A DNA stretch of 40,711 bases from Oscillospiraceae bacterium (GTDB taxonomy: Bacteria > Bacillota > Clostridia > UMGS1840 > HGM11507): contig SVKB01000001.1 of NCBI GenBank assembly GCA_015068665.1, forward strand, positions 1-40,711, read 5' to 3'. The number at the start of each line of letters is the position of its first letter. The stretch's first letter is position 1. The position numbers and the translations under genes are program-made. The notes below the pieces were generated by a model. That model ran no database searches, was not told the origin of the DNA, and worked only from the letters and a program-made list of their open reading frames with translations. Of this stretch, positions 8,171 through 14,446 are shown one piece after another.

Positions 8171-8518
8171 ATGGAATTTAGAAAAATTATTGCAGTTGAT
8201 TTCGATGGAACCTTATCATTGGGTTCCATCTATCCAGCATTAGGAGACCCAAATATAGATTTAATTAATGAACTTCGTAAATGGCAAAATTGTGGAAATA
8301 AAATTATTTTATGGACATGCCGCGATGGTGTTTTACTTGATAACGCAATAGATTTTTGTGAAAAATATGGGTTGATATTCGATGCTGTAAATGACAACTT
8401 GCCTGAAATAGTTAAGTTTTTCGGAAATAATTCACGAAAAATTTATGCTGATTTTTACATTGATGACAAGAATAAAAAGATGGAAGAGTTTATTAAATAT
8501 AAGGAGAGAAAATTGTGA
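8171..8518 (+). CDS. Small HAD-like phosphatase
   Basis: 115-aa HAD-superfamily protein. Motif I is VDFDGTLS with nucleophile D10 and acid/base D12. Motif II is the Thr in IILWTCRDG. The motif IV acidic pair is in FYIDDKN near the C-terminus. There is no room for a large cap domain, so this is a minimal capless HAD, similar in size to uncharacterised small hydrolases. ATG 8171 is chosen over 8138 because AGGTGG lies 9 nt upstream and the longer form would overlap the preceding gene. The stop overlaps the GTG start of the next gene (GTGA), indicating coupling. The substrate cannot be told from sequence. Confidence 0.7.
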   Translation: MEFRKIIAVDFDGTLSLGSIYPALGDPNIDLINELRKWQNCGNKIILWTCRDGVLLDNAIDFCEKYGLIFDAVNDNLPEIVKFFGNNSRKIYADFYIDDKNKKMEEFIKYKERKL

Positions 8519-9015
8519 GAGACGAATTAGAGAAAAAACTTGAAGAAAACTTTATCTTTATGAAGAAAAAACATTCTCTCGAAGAACAAAGAGAACGTGG
8601 CAAAATAGATGATTTGTATTCTGCTTTTGGATGTGAGTGTAATGATGGTTGGTTTGAACTGTTATATTCTTTATGCCAAGAAATTGATGAGGTTTACAAA
8701 AAAGCGAATATTCCAGTAGATATTATCATTGAACAAATCAAAGTAAAATTTGGTTCTTTGCGTTTTTATTTCTCCTTTAGGGATAAAGAACAGGGAATTC
8801 ATGCCATTGATTTTCTTGGAATTGGTAGATTTCGCTATATGCAAGAAGATACTCCTATACATAAAGAAATTGCAAACATTGTAAAAAACTATGAAAAGAA
8901 ATCAAGTTTTGTATGCGAAAAATGTGGCGCATCAGGCAAACTTCGTACGGAACGCCCATGGGTTCTAACTCTATGTGATAAATGTCATAATGATAGAATG
9001 GGCAAAAGAAAATGA
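8515..9015 (+). CDS. Zinc-ribbon hypothetical protein
   Basis: 166-aa protein starting at GTG 8515 (AAGGAG upstream; start overlaps the HAD stop). The N-terminal two thirds include CNDGWFELLYSLCQEI and the conserved-looking IKVKFGSLRFYFSF. The C-terminus is a zinc ribbon: C134-x2-C137 (CEKCGASGK) and C154-x2-C157 (LCDKCH). A widespread but uncharacterised family has this FG-LRFYF plus C-terminal ribbon layout. No enzymatic motif is visible. The coupled HAD gene suggests the two act together. Confidence 0.6.
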   Translation: MRDELEKKLEENFIFMKKKHSLEEQRERGKIDDLYSAFGCECNDGWFELLYSLCQEIDEVYKKANIPVDIIIEQIKVKFGSLRFYFSFRDKEQGIHAIDFLGIGRFRYMQEDTPIHKEIANIVKNYEKKSSFVCEKCGASGKLRTERPWVLTLCDKCHNDRMGKRK

Positions 9016-9743
9016 AAAGGAAGCTATTTATTTCAACTTTAGTTATATTAATTAGCCTTTTAGCATTTGATAAAAGTTCTAAATATCACGATGAGTGGTA
9101 CCATACTTACAGTAAAATCATTGAGGATACACTTTTACAACAAAATGAAAATCAAATATATTTTAGAGAAATTTATATTGCTGATGGTTATGAGCTTACA
9201 CTTGATGGAGTAGGTGGTATATCTGAAGGTTATCCGTTAGATAGTGCCAATTTTATGTTTTATTTACAAGACATAACCACGAAATTGGATGGTATTCCTG
9301 AGTTGTTTATAGGATGCAAGAATAATAACGATATAAAACTTTTAGCAGTATATACATTTAATCTAGAAACTCATATGGCACACTTAGTTTCTACCGTATC
9401 TGTGGAGCACAATTCTGAAATATATCTTTGCAAAAACAACCTTGTTTTAGAGGGAAACACATCTGGCGGTGAACTAATAATGGTTGTTAAAAATGGCAGT
9501 ATACCGTTTGCTTCATTTCGTGAAGAACAAGATAAAGAAATTATAATTATACATAATCAAATAGAGTGGAAAAGCTTTTTAGAATGGCAAATAAAAAATC
9601 GAACCAGTTACCAATTTGTAACTGGTTCGATTTTTTCGGTGGTGCACCTGAGGAGATTTGAACTCCTAAGCCATTACTGGCACACGGACCTGAACCGTGC
9701 GCGTCTGCCAATTCCGCCACAGGTGCGAATATTAAATTTTTAA
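9012..9743 (+). CDS. Membrane-anchored hypothetical protein with read-through 3' end at the island border
   Basis: The 243-aa frame starts at ATG 9012, overlapping the preceding stop (ATGA). The N-terminus (MKRKLFISTLVILISLLAF) is a signal anchor and the rest is predicted extracytoplasmic and beta-rich. From about residue 195 onward the frame runs through the terminator hairpin at 9593-9636 and then antisense through the tRNA-Leu gene. These last 50 or so residues are therefore unlikely to be native protein. I infer that the original 3' end was lost when the element integrated at the tRNA, or that the gene overlaps the attachment site. No family is recognised. Confidence 0.5.
   Translation: MKRKLFISTLVILISLLAFDKSSKYHDEWYHTYSKIIEDTLLQQNENQIYFREIYIADGYELTLDGVGGISEGYPLDSANFMFYLQDITTKLDGIPELFIGCKNNNDIKLLAVYTFNLETHMAHLVSTVSVEHNSEIYLCKNNLVLEGNTSGGELIMVVKNGSIPFASFREEQDKEIIIIHNQIEWKSFLEWQIKNRTSYQFVTGSIFSVVHLRRFELLSHYWHTDLNRARLPIPPQVRILNF
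9593..9636 (-). terminator. Terminator of tRNA-Leu, bidirectional hairpin
   Basis: A stem with arms ATCGAACCAGTTAC and GTAACTGGTTCGAT has a 6-nt loop. An A6 run precedes it and a T6 run follows it, so it can terminate transcription on both strands. It lies directly 3' of the tRNA and inside the frame of the preceding ORF. Confidence 0.85.
9640..9726 (-). tRNA. tRNA-Leu(CAG)
   Basis: The minus strand folds as a class II tRNA. Acceptor arms are GCACCTG (9720-9726) and CAGGTGC (9644-9650), with discriminator A and encoded CCA (9640-9642). The D-arm is GCGGAATTGGCAGACGC. The anticodon stem CACGG/CCGTG encloses the loop TTCAGGT, anticodon CAG. A long variable arm (TGCC..GGCT) and T-stem AGGAG/CTCCT around TTCAAAT follow. 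It is intact and marks the border between the AT-rich island and the ordinary chromosome. Confidence 0.95.
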
Positions 9744-9788
9744 GTTGTCAGCATTTACACAAGCCGTTTTTTGCTTACTCCTTTAAAA

Positions 9789-9870
9789 AGGGTTCACGGA
9801 CTTGAACCTGCATGAAATTGCTTTCATACGGACCTGAACCGTACGCGTCTGCCAATTCCGCCATACCTGC
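9789..9870 (-). pseudogene. Degenerate tRNA-Leu, 3' acceptor strand lost
   Basis: From 9870 leftward the minus strand gives a good tRNA-Leu 5' acceptor (GCAGGTA), D-arm, anticodon arm TACGG/CCGTA with loop TTCAGGT (CAG again), a variable arm, and the T-loop TTCAAGT. After the T-loop, CCGTGAACCC replaces the expected T-stem and the TACCTGC acceptor strand, so no cloverleaf can close. The remaining GGTTCA..TGAACC followed by TTTTT could act as a terminator. Loss begins in the T-arm, the part where tRNA-targeting integrases recombine. Confidence 0.75.
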
Positions 9871-9876
9871 ATATTA
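9849..9876 (-). repeat. 28-bp direct repeat, copy 1 (tRNA-Leu 5' portion)
   Basis: The 28 bases at 9849-9876 are identical to 10034-10061. They comprise the 5' acceptor and D-arm start of the tRNA-Leu relic plus ATATTA upstream. Together the copies bracket the hairpin-rich insert at 9877-10033. Confidence 0.85.
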
Positions 9877-9899
9877 AATTATAATATATCTTATCAAAC

Positions 9900-10033
9900 C
9901 GGCTACGGTGGAAGCAGCCGCTTTCGCGAGACTCCTTGTGGACACGGAATTTTTTAACCTACCGGTAAAAATTCCGACCACTGCGTTTTTCCGACCTTCA
10001 CTTCATCTGCCCCCGGCAGCGTTCGGTCGGAAA
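9900..10033. repeat. Hairpin-rich insert, possible miniature element
   Basis: Three consecutive palindromes lie in a stretch more GC-rich than its surroundings. First, CGGCT (9900-9904) pairs with AGCCG (9916-9920). Second, GGAATTTTTTAACC pairs with GGTAAAAATTCC within 9946-9975. Third, TTTCCGACC (9988-9996) pairs with GGTCGGAAA (10025-10033), with a nested CTGCC/GGCAG hairpin at 10007-10019. No ORF is supported. Such an array suggests a REP- or MITE-like element, or a structured RNA. It interrupts a tRNA-Leu copy exactly after its D-arm start. Confidence 0.5.
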
Positions 10034-10061
10034 CTGCCAATTCCGCCATACCTGCATATTA
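10034..10061 (-). pseudogene. tRNA-Leu 5' fragment, second copy of the direct repeat
   Basis: On the minus strand 10055 to 10034 reads the first 22 nt of the relic tRNA-Leu (acceptor plus D-arm start) and then breaks into the hairpin insert. With six more identical bases upstream it forms the 28-bp direct repeat. It is a remnant, not a functional tRNA. Confidence 0.7.
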
Positions 10062-10166
10062 CATATTTCAAATTATGGGGATACCGTTTGTTTCATCCCG
10101 TATAAGATTATTCTATCACATCTTTTAAATTCAGTCAATCAAAATTTGAAAAAGGGTTAAATAATG

Positions 10167-10195
10167 TTTACAAAAAATGATTTATGTGGTAAGAT
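10167..10195 (+). promoter_or_regulatory. Promoter of the 10232-13170 genes
   Basis: TTTACA (10167-10172), 17-nt spacer, TAAGAT (10190-10195), 36 nt before ATG 10232. Confidence 0.6.
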
Positions 10196-10231
10196 TTATT
10201 TTGGAAAATATCGAAAAAGGGGATTTTAAAA

Positions 10232-11008
10232 ATGGCGGGGAAAAGCAAGGAAGATTATTTATATGAATTTGCCTCAACCGGTCTTGGAAACAACTGCAGC
10301 TCGGTGGAGGATCTTGAAAGACGTTTCTATAACTGGATGGTAAGAAACGATTACAGACTTGTAAAATTCGGTAAGGATTACCATAACAATCAATTTGAAA
10401 AAAGTGTGGACTATACGGCAGGCGTTCTTGAAAAGGATCCGCATCTTGCCTCCTTGTTCGGTTTAAGCGGCGGCTTCTACCGTGCTCCCTCGGGGAATTC
10501 TTACGGAGGCTCTTACGGCGGTCAATGGACTCCCCGTGACAATTCGGGCGGTCAATGGACTCCTAATGGCAGAAGCTACGGAGGTACTCAGAGAGGAAGC
10601 GGAGCAGGCTATGGCCGCGGAGGCTCGGCTCGACAGAGAACTTCAGGAGGCCGTAAAAATACAGGTGTCCGTTCAGGCGGTGGCTACAGCGATTCAGAGG
10701 GATATTCCTTAAAGGGAATGTTCAACCATTATAAAAATCGGGCAAAGGGAAATACTCAGAGCGGGGGAATAAGTCCCATCGGGATGCTTCTTATCTTTGC
10801 CGTTGCAATTACTCTTATATATAAGATTTTGGGGCCTGCAGTTTATTCCTTTTTAACAAGCGGAGTACCCTTCAAGCTTATTTGTTTTGCAATCGGCGGA
10901 TTTTTAAGCTATAAGATGCTTCGCTCCAAAAATATGGGCTGGCCTCTTCCTGTGAAGCTTCTGGTTCTTTTTGCAATATGGGTTACTTTACTTAACTATG
11001 ATTTTTAA
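10232..11008 (+). CDS. Gly/Ser/Arg-rich linker membrane protein of unknown family
   Basis: 258-aa protein in three parts. Residues 1-85 are a soluble helical domain (DLERRFYNWMVRNDYRLVKF is its most distinctive part). Residues 86-155 are a low-complexity Gly, Ser, Tyr and Arg linker with GGQWTP twice (near 96 and 106). Residues 183-205, 212-231 and 240-255 are three hydrophobic, membrane-spanning segments. No signal peptide is seen, so the N-domain is probably cytoplasmic. It lies 3 bp before the Card1-like gene and is clearly co-transcribed with it. A membrane effector or anchor for that protein is a reasonable guess, but I recognise no homologue. Confidence 0.75.
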   Translation: MAGKSKEDYLYEFASTGLGNNCSSVEDLERRFYNWMVRNDYRLVKFGKDYHNNQFEKSVDYTAGVLEKDPHLASLFGLSGGFYRAPSGNSYGGSYGGQWTPRDNSGGQWTPNGRSYGGTQRGSGAGYGRGGSARQRTSGGRKNTGVRSGGGYSDSEGYSLKGMFNHYKNRAKGNTQSGGISPIGMLLIFAVAITLIYKILGPAVYSFLTSGVPFKLICFAIGGFLSYKMLRSKNMGWPLPVKLLVLFAIWVTLLNYDF

Positions 11009-11011
11009 GGA

Positions 11012-12220
11012 GTGTTTATCATAAAAACTTTAATTGAGCTTTTTGATGACTGTCAGCTTGAAAATGTTATTGCCGGGCTTAAGCTTAATCCCGAAAAGAT
11101 AATATATGTGGGGCTTAAGAGCGCAATGTCCCAAAGACGTCAGAAGGCAATCAGAAATTTTTATACCAAAAAGGGCATTGATGTGGAGGTTTTATTCGAG
11201 GATATAAAGGAAAATGACCTTCAGGATGCCATTGATAAGATAAATTCAATTTTAGATAACAATGATGACTGTTATTTCGACTTAACCGGCGGAAGCGCAA
11301 CCTTTCATGCGGCGGTCGGTGCAGTATCGGCTTTGCGTCAGGTAAGGCTTTTCCGATTTGATGTTAAAAAGGGGAAATTTGTTAATATTGTAAACTGTGA
11401 AGAGCCTCTTAAGATTAACAGTATGTCTATGACCATCAATCAGGCGCTTATGCTTAACGGCACCGCAAGAGTATACACCACCCTGGATAAAAGGTGGAAT
11501 ATTACCGAACGGTTCAAAGGGGATGTTGACAGCATCTGGCAGGTTATCTGCGATAATTTTGAGGACTGGAACAGCCATACAAACGCCTTTAATTTCATTT
11601 TAAGCCATGCCGTAGAAAAGGAGCCTCTTTTTTACGAGTATACAGGGCTTACCGAGGATATTAAAATTTCCGACATTATTATGGAGGAGCTTTCTATATG
11701 CGGTCTTATTACCGATTATGTGAAGGGAACTGACAAAATATCCTTTAAAATAAAGGACTCAGGTATAAAGGATGTTCTTAACAAGGCGGGGAATACTCTT
11801 GAGCTTCTTTGCTACATATTATTAAGCGAGCTTAAGGAGGAGTGCCCCGGGCTTATTGATGATATTGCCGTGGGAGTCAATGTGGACTGGGACGGTGTGA
11901 TTCACAGTGAATATGATACTGTGAAGGATACAAGGAATGAAATTGATGTTTTAGTTATGAGAAAGGGGCGCCCTGTTTTCATATCCTGTAAAAACGGGGG
12001 TATGGGCAAGGAAACTCTTTATGAGCTTTCAACTGCCGCAAAGCATTACGGCGGAAAATATGCCTCAATGGTGCTGGTTTCCACCAAAAAGCCCGAGGCA
12101 AAAAGTGCTTATGCATTTTTTAAGCAAAGAGCAGCGGATATGGGAATAAGACTTCTTGACGATATGCATATTTACACGAGAGTCGGTTTTAAGAACGAGC
12201 TTTATAAGGCTATAAAATAA
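11012..12220 (+). CDS. Card1/DUF1887-like CARF-nuclease protein
   Basis: 402-aa protein with an N-terminal CARF-type Rossmann domain (TLIELFDDCQLENVIAGL, then DLTGGSATFHAAVGA with TGG at 92-94, a ligand-binding signature). A winged-helix-like middle is followed by a C-terminal PD-(D/E)xK domain: NTLELL at 261-266, NEID with D312, then ISCKNG with K327. Card1 (Can2) relatives are cyclic-oligoadenylate-activated nucleases of type III CRISPR systems. Here the acidic residue of the usual ECK motif is Ser325, so catalysis may be altered or absent. The start is uncertain: GTG 11012 sits inside the AAGGAG ribosome site, whereas ATA 11021, 8 nt after it, gives the usual family N-terminus. No CRISPR or cas gene lies in the window. 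Confidence 0.85.
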   Translation: MFIIKTLIELFDDCQLENVIAGLKLNPEKIIYVGLKSAMSQRRQKAIRNFYTKKGIDVEVLFEDIKENDLQDAIDKINSILDNNDDCYFDLTGGSATFHAAVGAVSALRQVRLFRFDVKKGKFVNIVNCEEPLKINSMSMTINQALMLNGTARVYTTLDKRWNITERFKGDVDSIWQVICDNFEDWNSHTNAFNFILSHAVEKEPLFYEYTGLTEDIKISDIIMEELSICGLITDYVKGTDKISFKIKDSGIKDVLNKAGNTLELLCYILLSELKEECPGLIDDIAVGVNVDWDGVIHSEYDTVKDTRNEIDVLVMRKGRPVFISCKNGGMGKETLYELSTAAKHYGGKYASMVLVSTKKPEAKSAYAFFKQRAADMGIRLLDDMHIYTRVGFKNELYKAIK

Positions 12221-12234
12221 AAGGAGTATTAAAA

Positions 12235-13170
12235 ATGGCAAGAAATGTAAGAATTTCCACTGTTACCGTAAATCCGCTTCCCGAAGCGGATTATAATACC
12301 AAAAGACCTTATTACGATTCGGTTATTGAGAGCCTTGACAGGCTATTAAAGAAGGTTTTAAGAGATAAGCCTGACCTTATCGTTCTTCCTGAGCACAGCG
12401 GAAGGCAGACCTCCCTTGTTTCAAGAAAGACGGAATATATTGAAGGTGAAAGCTTAAGGATATTTGAATTCTATAAAAAGGTTGCAAAAGAGAATAACTG
12501 TTATATTGCCTTTTCAAGATACAAAAAGATGGCGGACGGTACCGCAAGAAACTGTGTAAGTATGGTTAACCGTCAGGGTGAGGTTATCGGTGAGTATCAT
12601 AAAAATTATCCTACTCCCTATGAATCGGACAGCGGTATTTTAGCGGGAAAGGATGTTCCCGTATTTAAATGTGATTTCGGAACGGTTTGCCCCATTGTAT
12701 GCTTTGATTTGAACTTTGAGGAAATAAGGAAGGAAATCAAGGAGAAAAATCCCGATCTTATTACCTTCCATTCAGCATTTCACGGAGGCTTTATGCAGGA
12801 GTTTTTTGCCTATGACACAAGAAGCTATCTTGTAAGCTCCCTTCTTTCCTATAAGCCGAGTAAAATACTTTCACCTTTAGGGGTAACTGTTGCCACAACA
12901 ACAAACTATACTCCTTATGTTACCGCAAGGGTAAATCTTGACTATGCCGTATGTCATATTGACTATAACCGCGCTAAATTTGATGCGGCAAAGGAAAAAT
13001 ACGGCCACCTGCTTACTATTGAGGATCCGGGATATGTGGGTGCGGTGCTTCTTACCTATGAGGGGGAAGATAAGACTGTTATGGATATTGTAAAAGAATT
13101 TGATATAGAGCTTCTTGACGAATACATGGAAAGAAGCATAAAAAACCGAAAGGATAATATGGAAAAATAA
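12235..13170 (+). CDS. Carbon-nitrogen hydrolase (nitrilase superfamily)
   Basis: 311-aa cytosolic enzyme with the nitrilase-fold catalytic triad: E53 in VLPEHSG, K123 in YHKNYPT and C156 in PIVCFDLNF. Such enzymes hydrolyse amides, carbamoyl groups or nitriles. The sequence is not one of the well-known branches (NadE, Lnt, omega-amidase, beta-ureidopropionase) on motif inspection, so the substrate is unknown. It lies 14 bp after the Card1-like gene with AAGGAG upstream and is in the same transcription unit. This linkage could mean it works with a nucleotide-sensing protein, or that it belongs metabolically with the sugar-catabolism genes that follow. Confidence 0.85.
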   Translation: MARNVRISTVTVNPLPEADYNTKRPYYDSVIESLDRLLKKVLRDKPDLIVLPEHSGRQTSLVSRKTEYIEGESLRIFEFYKKVAKENNCYIAFSRYKKMADGTARNCVSMVNRQGEVIGEYHKNYPTPYESDSGILAGKDVPVFKCDFGTVCPIVCFDLNFEEIRKEIKEKNPDLITFHSAFHGGFMQEFFAYDTRSYLVSSLLSYKPSKILSPLGVTVATTTNYTPYVTARVNLDYAVCHIDYNRAKFDAAKEKYGHLLTIEDPGYVGAVLLTYEGEDKTVMDIVKEFDIELLDEYMERSIKNRKDNMEK

Positions 13171-13172
13171 TT

Positions 13173-13362
13173 ATGATACTTAAGAATGCTTCCGTAGTAT
13201 GCGAAGATTTTAAATTAAGAAGAGTTGACCTTTTAATCGAAAACGGAAAGATTGCAAAAATAGGTGAAGCCTTAAATGGGAAAATGTGCCGATCTTGCAG
13301 TGCTTGATGAAGAATTTAATGTCGTTACGGCATTTGTTGACGGAAAGGAATATAAAAAATGA
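13173..13362 (+). pseudogene. nagA: Internally deleted nagA-like amidohydrolase remnant
   Basis: The first 36 codons from ATG 13173 give a typical amidohydrolase/NagA N-terminus (MILKNASVVC, then VDLLIENGKIAKIGEAL). Near 13278-13287 the sequence jumps, in another frame, to a typical NagA C-terminus: ADLAVLDEEFNVVTAFVDGK, ending at TGA 13360-13362. About 320 codons of the middle are missing compared with normal N-acetylglucosamine-6-phosphate deacetylases, including all metal-binding residues. The stop overlaps the ATG of the ROK kinase (ATGA), the arrangement expected of a former nagA-kinase operon. The assignment to NagA rather than another amidohydrolase rests partly on this neighbour. Confidence 0.75.
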
Positions 13363-14267
13363 TTCTTGGAATTGATATAGGCGGAACAAATGTAAAATTT
13401 GGTGTTTGCGATGAGTCTTACAATATTTTAAAAAGCTATTCAATAAAAACCCTTAAGGATAAAGGAGATATGGCTTTTTTAGAGAGTATATGTGAAAAAA
13501 TAAACAAAATAAAAGAGGAATTTCCGATCGAAAGAATCGGAATAGGCTCTCCCGGTACTATTGATACCGTAAGAGGAATTGGAGTAATAGCTGCAAATCT
13601 TCCTTATTCAAATACACCTATTACCGAAACGGTAAAAAGACTGACCGGAATTTGCGCAAGTGTTGCAAACGATGCCAACTGTGCTATTGCAGGAGAGCTT
13701 TATGCCGGCTGCGGAAGGGAATTTAAAAATATCGCAATGATAACCCTGGGAACAGGGGTGGGCGGCGGTATTGTTATAGATAAAAAAATCTATAACGGAA
13801 GAAGCGGTCATGTTGCGGAATTCGGTCATTTCTCAATAAACTATGAGGGTATTCCCTGTCCCTGCGGACAAAAGGGCTGTCTGGAGCAGTATGCTTCGGT
13901 TACTGCTCTTATAAGGCAGACAAAAGAGGCGATCAGGGAAAATCCCGATTCACTTTTAGCAAAGCTGGGAAGTGAAAAGGTAAGCGGAAGAACTGCCTTT
14001 GATGCTATGAAGGTAGGCTGTCCTGCGGGTGAAAAGGTTGTTCGGGATTATATCGGATATCTGGCAGTAGGTATTACAGGAATTGAATTTTACCTTGAGC
14101 CTGATGTTATCGTTATTGGCGGTGCCATTTCCAATGAAGGAGACTATCTGATAAAACCTCTTAAGGAAGTGCTTACACGTCCGGTTAACGTAAGAGTAAG
14201 TGCTCTTGGAAACAATGCAGGAATTATAGGTGCTGCGGCAATTGCAAGAGAGTCTCTTGATACATAG
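13359..14267 (+). CDS. ROK-family sugar kinase
   Basis: 302-aa cytosolic sugar kinase. It has the phosphate-binding DIGGTN (6-11), catalytic D105 in VANDAN, GTGVGGG (131-137) and the ROK zinc motif: E154-x2-H157, then C167, C169 and C174 in CPCGQKGCLEQYAS. Length is usual for glucokinase, ManNAc kinase or GlcNAc kinase. Its start overlaps the stop of the nagA remnant, which points to amino-sugar phosphorylation, though specificity cannot be read from sequence. AAAGGA lies 9 nt upstream. A strong terminator follows the gene. It appears intact although its partner enzyme has been deleted. Confidence 0.9.
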   Translation: MILGIDIGGTNVKFGVCDESYNILKSYSIKTLKDKGDMAFLESICEKINKIKEEFPIERIGIGSPGTIDTVRGIGVIAANLPYSNTPITETVKRLTGICASVANDANCAIAGELYAGCGREFKNIAMITLGTGVGGGIVIDKKIYNGRSGHVAEFGHFSINYEGIPCPCGQKGCLEQYASVTALIRQTKEAIRENPDSLLAKLGSEKVSGRTAFDAMKVGCPAGEKVVRDYIGYLAVGITGIEFYLEPDVIVIGGAISNEGDYLIKPLKEVLTRPVNVRVSALGNNAGIIGAAAIARESLDT

Positions 14268-14283
14268 TAGAACTTAATATAAT

Positions 14284-14317
14284 GCGTTGGAATTTAAATA
14301 ATTTCGACGCTTTTTTT
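14284..14317 (+). terminator. Rho-independent terminator after the ROK kinase
   Basis: An 11-bp stem of GCGTTGGAATT (14284-14294) and AATTTCGACGC (14300-14310), with two G-U pairs, is followed by T7. Confidence 0.85.
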
Positions 14318-14357
14318 ATTATAAATACATTTATCTCCATAAATCTCTAAAAAGCAT

Positions 14358-14386
14358 TTGACATAACACCCTGTAAGAGGTATAAT
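14358..14386 (+). promoter_or_regulatory. Perfect consensus promoter of the GTPase-kinase-SEDS operon
   Basis: TTGACA (14358-14363), exactly 17 nt, TATAAT (14381-14386), 60 nt before ATG 14447 and just after the preceding terminator. This is the strongest promoter-like sequence in the window. It suggests constitutive sigma-A transcription of the ten-gene block. Confidence 0.85.
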
Positions 14387-14446
14387 TTATTATATATTGG
14401 TATGTTGTACCCAATAGAAAATATGTGAGGTTAAAAGAGGATTTTT

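Noticed and set aside
9789..9870. Second functional tRNA-Leu
   Set aside because: The T-stem and the 3' acceptor strand do not pair, so no complete cloverleaf forms.
9908..10105. 65-codon + strand frame across the tRNA relics
   Set aside because: It lies in the palindromic insert and tRNA-like sequence, with no ribosome site; composition is that of hairpins, not coding DNA.
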